Part shown: positions 47,355 through 62,456 of the stretch, one piece after another
How positions within the stretch are numbered: position 1 is the first letter of the stretch
Layout of the letters: every line of letters begins with the position of its first letter
Source of the DNA: UBA1127 sp965116355
Lineage (GTDB): Bacteria; Chloroflexota; Dehalococcoidia; Lucifugimonadales; UBA1127
NCBI GenBank assembly: GCA_965116355.1
Contig: OZ220679.1
Location: 1,860,001-1,924,000 of the forward strand
Direction: 5' to 3'
DNA length: 64,000 bases
The notes under the pieces: model-generated
Database searches by the model: none
Told to the model about the DNA's origin: nothing
What the model saw: the letters and a program-made list of their open reading frames with translations, nothing else
Position numbers and translations under genes: made by a program

Positions 47355-48193
47355 ATGCGTACCGCCAGCGTGAGCTTCTCCCGGGTCGGGAGGGATATGC
47401 GGCGCTCGAAGACGTCGTAGCCCCGCTCCTCGATGTGATCGAGGACGCGGCTGTACAGGCCGCCGAGGACCGCCGGGCAGGCCCGCGAGCGGACCGGCAG
47501 CAGCGGGAGCAGCCGCTTCCCGCTGTCGAAGTAGCCGCGGGCACGTGCGACCTGGAACCGCATCAGCCGCACGAACTCGTCGTTGGTCTCGCCGGCCATG
47601 AGGGCCTCTTCAGGATACTCGAAGCGGCGCAGCTCTTCCTGCGGCAGATAGACGCGGCCCATCTCCGCGTCCTCCTTGATGTCGCGCAGGATGTTGGTGA
47701 GCTGCATGCCGAGGCCGAGGTCGATGGCGTAGTCGCGGGCAACCGGGTCCGAGAAGCCGAAGATGTGGATGCAGACGATGCCGACAACGGAGGCGACGCG
47801 ATAGCAGTACGTCGAAAGGTCGTCGAAGGTCTCGTAGCGGTTGAGGGTCAGGTCCATCTCTACGCCGCGGGCGATCTCCGACAGGTCCTCCCACTGGATG
47901 CCGTACTCATGGACGGCGTGGGCGAGGGCGCTGTAGACGGGGCCGTCGGGGTTGCCGTTGCGGGCCCTCTCGAGGGCTGCATCGACCTCGCGGAGCTTGG
48001 CGCGCTTCTCGTCGACGGGGAGCGGTTCGTCGGCGATGTCGTCGCAAAGGCGGCAGAAGGCGTAGACGGCGAAGATGGCCATGCGCCTGGCCCTGGGGAG
48101 GGTCACGAAGGCGTAGTAGAAGTTCTTGGCCTCGGTCTTGGTGACGCGCTGGCAGTGGGCGTAGGCCTCGTCCAGTGCCGTCGTCCGCGCCAT
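47306..48193 (-). CDS. hpnD: Presqualene diphosphate synthase
   Basis: 295 residues from ATG 48193, with GGAGCGAGG upstream. Trans-prenyltransferase of the squalene/phytoene synthase group: first aspartate motif YAFCRLCDDIADE, second NILRDIKEDAEMGRVYLPQE. Joins two farnesyl diphosphates to presqualene diphosphate. Position between hpnC and hpnE fixes it as HpnD rather than phytoene synthase; no carotenoid genes are adjacent. Confidence 0.9.
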   Translation of the reverse strand: MARTTALDEAYAHCQRVTKTEAKNFYYAFVTLPRARRMAIFAVYAFCRLCDDIADEPLPVDEKRAKLREVDAALERARNGNPDGPVYSALAHAVHEYGIQWEDLSEIARGVEMDLTLNRYETFDDLSTYCYRVASVVGIVCIHIFGFSDPVARDYAIDLGLGMQLTNILRDIKEDAEMGRVYLPQEELRRFEYPEEALMAGETNDEFVRLMRFQVARARGYFDSGKRLLPLLPVRSRACPAVLGGLYSRVLDHIEERGYDVFERRISLPTREKLTLAVRIWLQSYLPLKGAAAAW

Positions 48194-48219
48194 GCCTCGC
48201 TCCGTCCCCTGTGCGCCGC

Positions 48220-49104
48220 CTAGATTTGCCTGGTCAGCTTCATGCCCAGATACGTCTTCGCAATGAGCCACGCCTTGCGCCGCCCCGTGACCGTCGGGCG
48301 CTTGGAGAGGACATCGTAGTCCTGCGCTCGGATGGCGTCCAGCACGCGCATGCCGCCGAGGCTGAAGAGCTTGACGTGCAGCCGGGCGGGGCCCTGCAGC
48401 ATGCCGACGAGGGGCAACCCCTGCTCGAAGAGGCCCTGCGCCCGCTCCACCTCGAAGGCCATCAGCTCGCGGAAGGCGGGGGTACAGACGCCCTCGGCGA
48501 GCTGTTCCTCGGTGCAGCCGAACCGCTCCATGTCCTCCAGCGGCAGGTAGACGCGGCCCTTGTCCCAGTCCCGGCGCACGTCCTGCCAGAAGTTGGCGAG
48601 CTGCAGGGCCGTGCAGGTGAAGTCCGAAAGCCGGCGGCGCTCGTTATCGTCGTAGCCGAAGAGGAGCAGGTAGAGGAAGCCGACGGGGTTGGCCGAGTGC
48701 TCGCAGTAGTGGAGCACGTCGTCAAAGGTGGCGTAGCGGTGGTTGGTCTGGTCCATGCGGTTGGCGGTGACCAGCTTGCGGAAGGGCTCCGGGGGGATGG
48801 AGAAGGCGCGAATGGTGTGCTGCAGCGCGCGCAGGTGCGGGGCCGTGGGCGTGCCGGTGTAGGCCTGCTCCAGGTCCGCCTCCCACGCGTCCAGCAGGGC
48901 GAGCCGGTCGCCCGCGGCCTCGTCGCCGAGGTCATCGACGCCGCGGCAGTAGGCGTACACGGCGGCGACGTGGGGCAGCAGGCGCTTGGGGAGGAACCAG
49001 CCCGCGACGGTGAAATTCTCGTAGTGGGACTTGGCCAGCGCGATGCACTCCCGGTACGCGGGCTCCAGATCCGGGGGAATGTCGTGCACAGCAGTCGAGG
49101 TCAT
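48220..49104 (-). CDS. hpnC: Hydroxysqualene synthase
   Basis: 294 residues from ATG 49104. Opens HYENFTVAGWFLPKRLLPHV, the HpnC pattern, with YAYCRGVDDLGDE and NFWQDVRRDWDKGRVYLPLE as the two aspartate motifs. Converts presqualene diphosphate to hydroxysqualene. Paralogous to hpnD, 26 bp downstream. Confidence 0.9.
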   Translation of the reverse strand: MTSTAVHDIPPDLEPAYRECIALAKSHYENFTVAGWFLPKRLLPHVAAVYAYCRGVDDLGDEAAGDRLALLDAWEADLEQAYTGTPTAPHLRALQHTIRAFSIPPEPFRKLVTANRMDQTNHRYATFDDVLHYCEHSANPVGFLYLLLFGYDDNERRRLSDFTCTALQLANFWQDVRRDWDKGRVYLPLEDMERFGCTEEQLAEGVCTPAFRELMAFEVERAQGLFEQGLPLVGMLQGPARLHVKLFSLGGMRVLDAIRAQDYDVLSKRPTVTGRRKAWLIAKTYLGMKLTRQI

Positions 49105-49154
49105 GGCACCAGTGTGGCCCAAAGGGGTATCCGGCGCAACCGGCATCCGAGCCT

Positions 49155-50225
49155 CTAGAAAGCGCGGTGCGCGAAGAAGTGGGCGAGGTCGTGCAATTCC
49201 CGGACGGCTTCCTCCGGGATCCCGGCGGCGCGGGCCTCATCCATGGCCAGCGCCCCCTTGTCTTCGGCGACCGACTGCGCGGACTCCTCGGCCTTGGCGG
49301 CGTCAAGGATGCCCATGACGGCGGCGACGTCTTCGTCGTCCATCTCGTCGTCCGCCCTGTAGAGCTGCTCGAGGCGCTCGCGGCCGGCGCCGGTAGTGCC
49401 GGAGAAACCGAACAGGACGGGCAGGGACTTCTTGCGGCGGCGAATGTCCGCGCCCGTGGCCTTGCCCATCATGACAGGGTCGCCCCAGATGCCGAGGACG
49501 TCGTCGCGGGCCTGGAATGTCAGGCCGAGCAGGCGGCCGCAGCGTGCGAGGCGCTCGACCTGCGCGGCCGTCGCGCCGCCGAGCAGCGCGCCCATGTGCA
49601 TAGCGGCCTCGACGAGGGCGCCGGTCTTGCGCGAGACCATGTCGAGGTACTCGTCCGGGCCGACGTCCAGCCGGGACTCGAAGTTCAGGTCCATGCGCTG
49701 CCCCTCGACGAGCTCGAGGCAGCGGGCGGTCAGGGTCTGCACGACCTCGAGGGCGGCGGCCGGCGGCGCGTCGGACTGCCGAAGCAGGTAGAGCGTGGAG
49801 TCGGCGACCGTGCGCAGCGCGTTGCCGGCGACGATGCCGCTGGACTTGCCCCAGATGGACCAGACGGTCGCGCGGCCTCGGCGCTCAAGGTCCTGGTCCT
49901 GGATGTCGTCATGGATGAGCGAGAAGTTGTGGATGAGCTCGAGTGCAGCGGCAGCGGGAAGGGCGTCCTCGACGGCGCCGCCGACAGCCTCGCAGACGTA
50001 GAGGCAGAGGGCGGGCCGAAGGCGCTTGCCGGCGACAGACTCCTGCGGTTCGCCGTCGGGGGACTCGAAACCCATGTGATAGCGGAGCATGGTGCCCAGG
50101 GGCGTATCGGGGGAGGCGAGGCAGTCGCGCAGGGCGTCATGCACCAGAGCCTGGTACTTGCCGAGGTACTCTGGTGACGTCACATTTTCGGCGGGGTTTG
50201 CCTGTTCCGACACGGAGAAGCGCAC
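49155..50225 (-). CDS. Polyprenyl (farnesyl/geranylgeranyl) diphosphate synthase
   Basis: 356 residues from GTG 50225; GTG 50213 is an alternative. Trans-prenyl chain elongase: first aspartate-rich motif LIHDDIQDQDLERRG, second GLTFQARDDVLGIWGD, also KTGALVEAAMHMGALLGG. Leads the squalene operon and probably supplies farnesyl diphosphate. The residues before the first motif (ELIHNFSLI) do not settle product length. Confidence 0.92.
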   Translation of the reverse strand: MRFSVSEQANPAENVTSPEYLGKYQALVHDALRDCLASPDTPLGTMLRYHMGFESPDGEPQESVAGKRLRPALCLYVCEAVGGAVEDALPAAAALELIHNFSLIHDDIQDQDLERRGRATVWSIWGKSSGIVAGNALRTVADSTLYLLRQSDAPPAAALEVVQTLTARCLELVEGQRMDLNFESRLDVGPDEYLDMVSRKTGALVEAAMHMGALLGGATAAQVERLARCGRLLGLTFQARDDVLGIWGDPVMMGKATGADIRRRKKSLPVLFGFSGTTGAGRERLEQLYRADDEMDDEDVAAVMGILDAAKAEESAQSVAEDKGALAMDEARAAGIPEEAVRELHDLAHFFAHRAF

Positions 50226-50524
50226 CTCAAAGGGGGTGGGCCCTTGTAGCTGGGAATGCTATCGGGCGCCCTGTTGGGTGTCAAGGCGAAGTCACGCATG
50301 ACGCCATGGGTGATGGCGTTCGGCATTATGCCCTGCCTGACGCTGCGGAGCGAGGGTCGAGGGGCTCAGATGTGACATTCCAGGAGCGGTTTCGGTCACG
50401 GAGGTCGGAGCGTGTGGTCCGTTGGAAGACGTAGGACCGTGGGCGCCGGGCTTCGTGAACAAGTGGCATGCGGCGGAGGGATGGGCTATACTCAAGGTGG
50501 CATTCCAGATTGGCCGAAGCGCGT
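50226..50524. promoter_or_regulatory. Divergent intergenic region; promoter of the tRNA-Glu and selenoprotein transcript
   Basis: About 300 bp with no convincing gene. TGGCAT (50464-50469), 17-base spacer and TATACT (50487-50492) lie 33 bases before tRNA-Glu. No terminator is evident between the tRNA and the following three genes, so the selenoprotein genes may share this promoter. Confidence 0.45.
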
Positions 50525-50598
50525 GGCGCATTCGTCTAGCGGCCAAGGACACCGCCCTCTCAAGGCGGAGACCACGGGTTCGAATCCCGTATGCGCCA
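50525..50598 (+). tRNA. tRNA-Glu (CTC)
   Basis: Acceptor GGCGCAT/ATGCGCC, anticodon stem CCGCC/GGCGG with loop CTCTCAA (anticodon CTC), T-arm ACGGG-TTCGAAT-CCCGT, encoded CCA (50599-50601). Confidence 0.95.
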
Positions 50599-50621
50599 CC
50601 AACTTCCGCAGGGGTTACCAG

Positions 50622-50966
50622 ATGCCGCTTCCGACGGACGCGGACGAGCAGTTGGAGACTCAGCAGATCAGGGACCTGGTCCACGGGGCGCTTCCCGAGG
50701 ACTCTGGGCTCACGCCTCTGCCGGGCTTCAAGATGGACCTGTCGGCCAACCCGGGGTTCCGAAAGGTGTTCTTCGCCGCCCGGTGCGAGTGCGGGACGAG
50801 CGCCCTCCTGAGCATCGAGGTTGCGCGCGAAAAGACAATTGCAGAAATCGAGGCGGCGCTGCCGTCACTGGTGGACCGCCTCGTGAGGCAGCAGCAGGCG
50901 TTCGCGAGTATGTCGTGCGAGATGCACATGCGGATGCGGCTGGGGCCGTCGCCGAGCCGGGCTTAG
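50622..50966 (+). CDS. Small Cys-containing protein upstream of the selenoprotein pair
   Basis: 114 residues from ATG 50622, with CAGGGG upstream. Acidic N-terminus (DADEQLETQQIRDLVHGALP), then FFAARCECGTSALLSIEVAR with a CxC pair, and a C-terminal QQQAFASMSCEMHMRM with one Cys and nearby His. No recognised family. It ends 8 bp before the FTR-like gene on the same strand, so it probably functions with it. The CxC and C-E-M-H residues could bind a metal or take part in thiol exchange; that is inference. Confidence 0.65.
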   Translation: MPLPTDADEQLETQQIRDLVHGALPEDSGLTPLPGFKMDLSANPGFRKVFFAARCECGTSALLSIEVAREKTIAEIEAALPSLVDRLVRQQQAFASMSCEMHMRMRLGPSPSRA

Positions 50967-50974
50967 AGGCGGGA

Positions 50975-51412
50975 ATGCAGAAGCGGAAGCTGACCCAGGA
51001 AGAAGCGTTCGAGCGGGCCGTCAAGTTTTCGGAGCGCTACGTGGCGCGCGGCCCATACGAGTTCTTCCCCGAGCGGGACGTCGTCGAGGTCGTGCAGCAG
51101 GGGCTGGCGGAGAACGAGCGCACCTATGGCTACCGCTACTGTCCCTGAATGCCGCTGAGCGGCGATCCCGTCGAGGACCGCAAGAAAATCTGCCCCTGCG
51201 AACGCCATCACGAGGACATCGAACGCGATGGCTTCTGCATATGAATGTTCTTTGTGAGCGAGGAGTTTCTTCGCAAGTACATGGAGGACGGGGAGGCCGT
51301 CCAGACAATCGGCGAGGCCGTTCCGCTGGGCCAGGAGCTCTTCGAGGAGACCGGGGGCAAGCGGGAGTTCAACGAGCGGCGTCGGCAAGAGCGAGGCCGC
51401 GAGCAGTCCTAG
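50975..51412 (+). CDS. Ferredoxin-thioredoxin reductase catalytic-chain homologue with two selenocysteines (UGA at 51146 and 51242)
   Basis: 145 residues if both UGA codons are read as Sec. Start ATG 50975 after GAGGCGGGA; stop TAG 51410-51412. The reading is YGYRYCP-U-MPLSGDPVEDRKKICPC, then HHEDIERDGFCI-U-MFFVSEEF. It follows the FTR catalytic-chain pattern CPC...CPC...CHC, with downstream conservation right through both UGAs. Cys56, 73, 75 and 88 match the four cluster ligands of plant FTR (55, 74, 76, 85). Sec58 and Sec90 match its redox-active pair (57, 87). The enzyme would pass electrons from ferredoxin through a 4Fe-4S cluster to a thioredoxin or glutaredoxin partner, probably the next gene. 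Ordinary annotation would truncate it at residue 57. Confidence 0.88.
51159..51181 (+). promoter_or_regulatory. Candidate bacterial SECIS for the first UGA of the FTR-like gene
   Basis: Stem GCGG (51159-51162) / CCGC (51178-51181) and TCC (51166-51168) / GGA (51175-51177) with a CGA bulge; apical loop CGTCGA starts 20 nt after UGA 51146-51148 and has a G in its first two bases. The weakest of the three. Confidence 0.5.
51258..51274 (+). promoter_or_regulatory. Candidate bacterial SECIS for the second UGA of the FTR-like gene
   Basis: 7-bp stem GCGAGGA / TCTTCGC (one G-U pair) with loop GTT, loop beginning about 20 nt after UGA 51242-51244, G first in the loop. Confidence 0.6.
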
Positions 51413-51423
51413 GAGGGGTGATC

Positions 51424-51669
51424 ATGGACAACCAGATTCAGGTATACACGTCGGCCGGCTGAGGCCCCTGCCACATGGTGAAAGTGTACCTTTCACGCAA
51501 GGGGATCTCATTCACGGAGCGGAACGTCTCCGAGGACCGTGAGGCGCTCACGACCCTGCTGGAGATGGGCTTTCGCACCACGCCGGTCACGGTGATCGGC
51601 GACGAGCGCATCGTCGGCTACAGCACGGCCCAGATCGACGCCGCGCTGGCGGCGGCGGGCGCAGAGTAG
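51424..51669 (+). CDS. Glutaredoxin-like selenoprotein with UGPC active site (UGA at 51460)
   Basis: 81 residues from ATG 51424, with AGGAGG eight bases upstream and 11 bp after the FTR-like stop. It reads VYTSAG-U-GPCHMVKVYLSRKG, then the glutaredoxin fold: a TPVTVIGDERIVGY segment with the cis-Pro (TTPV) and GY near the end. Codon 13, the nucleophilic Cys position of CGPC, is UGA 51460-51462; Cys16 is retained. Without recoding, translation could only restart at ATG 51475, losing strand 1 and the active site. Likely redox partner of the adjacent FTR-like selenoprotein. Confidence 0.88.
51465..51504 (+). promoter_or_regulatory. SECIS-like element of the glutaredoxin-like gene
   Basis: Two-tier stem right after the UGA: lower CCCCT (51465-51469) / AGGGG (51500-51504), upper perfect 7-bp GTGAAAG (51478-51484) / CTTTCAC (51490-51496), apical loop TGTAC with G second. 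The loop starts 22 nt after the UGA, inside the 16-37 nt range reported for bacterial SECIS elements. Confidence 0.75.
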
Positions 51670-51742
51670 CGTCGCGATTCGCGCGGCTGGCGGGGCTGCT
51701 TCCCACCGGCCGCCGACCTTACGGCTGGCCCACATCATTGCA

Positions 51743-51765
51743 CCGGCTCGGGTTGCCCGGGCCGG
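51743..51765. terminator. Hairpin after the selenoprotein genes
   Basis: 10-bp stem CCGGCTCGGG / CCCGGGCCGG (one G-T pair) with loop TTG; no T tract follows. Confidence 0.4.
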
Positions 51766-51825
51766 CGGTGGCGTGTGACGGAGCTTGCCCCTCGACTCCA
51801 CGGTTTCCTCTCTCGCCCATTGCGG

Positions 51826-51831
51826 TATAAT
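51826..51831 (+). promoter_or_regulatory. Consensus -10 box upstream of the OsmC gene
   Basis: Perfect TATAAT; the -35 region is weak (TTTCCT, 16-base spacer). About 90 bases before ATG 51921. Confidence 0.5.
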
Positions 51832-51920
51832 GCCGGTGACCCTGCTTCACAGCTCCGACGATGGTCGAGGTGTGGGGTGCGGGAAGGCGAAACTACGAAA
51901 CACGCAGGGAGGAATGATCA

Positions 51921-52361
51921 ATGGCAGCGGTTAGAGAGGCCCAAGTAACCTGGAACGGCGCCCTTGCGGACGGCAACGGCACGATCAACGAGGTGACCAG
52001 CAGCGCAGTCAACGGGCTGCCCGTCACCTGGGCTTCGCGCACGGAGGGCCCGGAGGGCAAGACGAGCCCGGAGGAGCTGGTGGCTGCAGCCCACGCGAGC
52101 TGCTACGCCATGGCCTTCTCGCACATGCTCAACCTGGGCGGGACGCCGCCCACCAAGCTCGAGGTCAGCGCCACCGTCACCTTCGACCGGGTGGACGCCG
52201 GCTTCAAGGTGGTGTCCAGCGCGCTTAAAGTCAGTGGGCAGGTGGACGGCATCGACGCGGCCAAGTTCGTGGAGACGGCGGAGGCGGCCAAGGACGGCTG
52301 CCCGATCTCGCAGGCGCTCAAGGGCAACGTTGAGCTCAGCGTCGAGGCGACGCTGGAGTAG
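51921..52361 (+). CDS. OsmC family peroxiredoxin
   Basis: 146 residues. OsmC/Ohr-type thiol peroxidase reducing organic hydroperoxides. Both family cysteines are present as cysteine codons: AAHASCYAMAFSHML and AKDGCPISQALKGN; also SPEELVAAAHAS. Start ATG 51921 with GGGAGGA upstream. It lies 250 bp after the selenoprotein pair on the same strand and is another thiol-redox gene. It has no in-frame UGA. Confidence 0.93.
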   Translation: MAAVREAQVTWNGALADGNGTINEVTSSAVNGLPVTWASRTEGPEGKTSPEELVAAAHASCYAMAFSHMLNLGGTPPTKLEVSATVTFDRVDAGFKVVSSALKVSGQVDGIDAAKFVETAEAAKDGCPISQALKGNVELSVEATLE

Positions 52362-52372
52362 GCGCGCTCCCA

Positions 52373-52960
52373 ATGACCACTGGCAGTGTAGAGCGGGTCG
52401 TTCGCTGCTTCGGCGGGCCGGACGACCCGATCATGGCGCGCTACCACGACGAGGAGTGGGGCGTCCCACTGCACGACGACCGGAAGCTCCTCGAGTTCCT
52501 CCTTCTCGACGGCGCGCAGGCCGGCCTCTCCTGGCGAACGATCCTCCACAAGCGCGAGGCCTACCGCGCCGCCTTCGACGGCTTTGACGCGGTGAAGATC
52601 GCCGCGTACACCGACGCCGACCGGGCGCGGCTACTGGCCGACCCGGGAATCGTGCGCAACCGGCTGAAGGTCGACGCATTCATCACCAACGCACAGCGGT
52701 TCCTCGAGGTGCAGGCCGAGTTTGGCTCCTTCGACACGTACATCTGGAGCTTCACGGGGCACTACACGCTTCGGAGAGCCGGCGTGCTGACGTGGGAGAA
52801 CACGCCCGCGCGGTCGCCGGAGTCGGACGCAATGGCGGCGGACCTGAAGCGGCGCGGGTTCAAGTTTGCGGGGACCGTGATCTGCTACGCCTTCATGCAG
52901 TCGGCGGGCATGATCAACGACCACATCACGGGGTGCATTCGGGAACCGACGGAGACGTAG
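52373..52960 (+). CDS. tag: DNA-3-methyladenine glycosylase I
   Basis: 195 residues. Removes 3-methyladenine from alkylated DNA. Pattern of Tag: RCFGGPDDPIMARYHDEEWG, LLLDGAQAGLSWRTILHKRE, FDGFDAVKIAAY, and C-terminal zinc residues in FAGTVICYAFMQSAGMINDH. It follows the OsmC gene by 11 bp, probably in one transcript. Confidence 0.93.
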   Translation: MTTGSVERVVRCFGGPDDPIMARYHDEEWGVPLHDDRKLLEFLLLDGAQAGLSWRTILHKREAYRAAFDGFDAVKIAAYTDADRARLLADPGIVRNRLKVDAFITNAQRFLEVQAEFGSFDTYIWSFTGHYTLRRAGVLTWENTPARSPESDAMAADLKRRGFKFAGTVICYAFMQSAGMINDHITGCIREPTET

Positions 52961-53767
52961 CTAGGCAGCGGCCCCGGCAAGGGGGGCGAGGTCGCAGTGC
53001 GCCGAGAGGAGCTCGCCGAAGCGGCGCGCCTTGTGCACGCTTCGGGCGCTCGACCGCTCGCCGACGGTGTGCAGCGCCTCCATCGTCTCCAGCGTGGGCT
53101 TGTTGACCAGCAGCATCGGCACCTGGTTCAGGGCCGCGTGGTGGACGATGTACTGCACGGGCAGCTGTCCCTCGGTCAGGACGAGGCAGACGGTCGAGGT
53201 CTCCAGCGCGGCCATTTGCAGGTCCGGCCGGTCCCCACGCACGATAACGGCCTTCTGCTCGCGCCGGCCGAAGACGTAGACGCCGGTGTCCAGGAACAGG
53301 CCGCCGAGCATGAAGTGCTCCACCAGCGCGTCCAGCGCCGCGTCCGGATCGTCCAGTTCTCCCAGGTTGATGCACTCGGCGCCGAGATGCTCGCTGACGT
53401 CGCGCACCGTCGGCGCCAGCATGCGGCGGTCCTCCGGCACGATGCCGAGCACCGGAATGCCCTGCTCCTGGAATGAGGGTGCGGTGATCGTCATCACGGC
53501 GTGGCGACCAGAGTCCGGAACGGCGTTGATGATGACGCCCATCAGCCGCTCGCCGAGGGCCGACGTCGCCCGCGAAGGGTTCGCGGAGGCCGGACTGCTC
53601 ACGAGCAGGACCCGCGCGTCAGGCTCACCTGCCTTGGCGTCGTTGATGCTTGGCAGCTCCTCGACCGATGGCGCGCCGTTGACGCCATCCAGCAGAGTCG
53701 AGAGGCCCGCCGCGGCGGCGGTGACACCAACGCCTGGGGCGTCGCCTGCGATATAGAGGGTCGGCAC
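52961..53767 (-). CDS. Dethiobiotin-synthetase-like P-loop protein with DRTGG domain
   Basis: 268 residues from GTG 53767, with GGAGG just upstream; an ATG at 53803 would sit inside the terminator base. N-terminal AAA_26-like fold (PTLYIAGDAPGVGVTAAAAG) in which the Walker A lysine is replaced by valine; central DRTGG domain (MGVIINAVPDSGRHAVMTIT, LGIVPEDRRMLAPTVRDVSE), then VIVRGDRPDLQMAALETSTV. This is the N-terminal module of some phosphotransacetylases, here without the catalytic PTA domain. Probably regulatory; role unknown. Confidence 0.8.
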   Translation of the reverse strand: MPTLYIAGDAPGVGVTAAAAGLSTLLDGVNGAPSVEELPSINDAKAGEPDARVLLVSSPASANPSRATSALGERLMGVIINAVPDSGRHAVMTITAPSFQEQGIPVLGIVPEDRRMLAPTVRDVSEHLGAECINLGELDDPDAALDALVEHFMLGGLFLDTGVYVFGRREQKAVIVRGDRPDLQMAALETSTVCLVLTEGQLPVQYIVHHAALNQVPMLLVNKPTLETMEALHTVGERSSARSVHKARRFGELLSAHCDLAPLAGAAA

Positions 53768-53803
53768 GTGCCCTCCGTTCCCGTCCGCGGCTTCGCGGCG
53801 CAT

Positions 53804-53838
53804 GTACCCGCCCACTGCGGTCTGCGGTGGGCGGGTAC
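53804..53838. terminator. Terminator of the rpoB-rpoC transcript
   Basis: Perfect 12-bp stem GTACCCGCCCAC / GTGGGCGGGTAC with an 11-base loop, 36 bp beyond the rpoC stop. Confidence 0.75.
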
Positions 53839-53873
53839 TCTCAGATTCCCACCGGCCTCCGGTATCGCGGAGC

Positions 53874-58127
<4,254 letters not shown>

Positions 58128-58202
58128 TCGATCACTCTCCCTTCAATTCCTGTTCAACGTGTGCCGCGGATGCTTTCGGGAAGGCCCGCGGGTAGTCCCG
58201 CC

Positions 58203-62096
<3,894 letters not shown>

Positions 62097-62251
62097 GCGG
62101 CACGCGCTCCTTCAAGCAAACTGGCCATACCGTGAGGGCTGAATCGACGATGGAACCTAGAACGGGACTGAATGGAGACAAACCTCGAGGGCGGAACTGT
62201 GACTTCTGGGGGCGACCGGCTTCGGTAAAGACATAGCTCTACAAGGTACAT

Positions 62252-62280
62252 ATGTTACCCAGCAGCGCCTGTCTTGTCAA
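62252..62280 (-). promoter_or_regulatory. rpoBC promoter
   Basis: TTGACA (62280-62275), 17-base spacer, TAACAT (62257-62252) on the minus strand: near-consensus housekeeping promoter. Confidence 0.8.
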
Positions 62281-62310
62281 GGGGTTTCCGGCAAGACTTT
62301 GGTGTCAGGG

Positions 62311-62339
62311 TTTACAATATATGGAGTGGATGGTAGACT
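62311..62339 (+). promoter_or_regulatory. rsmD-coaD promoter
   Basis: TTTACA (62311-62316), 17-base spacer, TAGACT (62334-62339). Confidence 0.6.
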
Positions 62340-62456
62340 AGCCGTCTGAATAAGCTCGTTCGGCTTGACAGCAGGCGAGCTTCTGGTGAACCAAGCGCAG
62401 CCGTACCGGGCAGCGGGCCGCCAGGCCCGTCCGGCGGGCGCCTGGAGGAGAGATAC

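Larger units (their letters stand above)
62097..62456. other. Divergent promoter region between rpoB and rsmD
   Basis: About 360 bp without a gene. It holds two back-to-back promoters listed separately and the long leaders of both transcripts (about 150 nt for rpoB, about 110 nt for rsmD). I see no L10-type leader structure, and rplJL are not next to rpoB here. Confidence 0.6.

Noticed and set aside
50975..51669. Reassignment of UGA as a sense codon throughout the genome
   Set aside because: UGA ends many intact genes here, including prfA, rsmD and the S24 repressor at exact ATGA overlaps. Recoding must be local.
50975..51669. The FTR-like and glutaredoxin-like genes as pseudogenes
   Set aside because: The only in-frame interruptions are UGA, all at catalytic cysteine positions, frames are otherwise intact, and ribosome sites are good.
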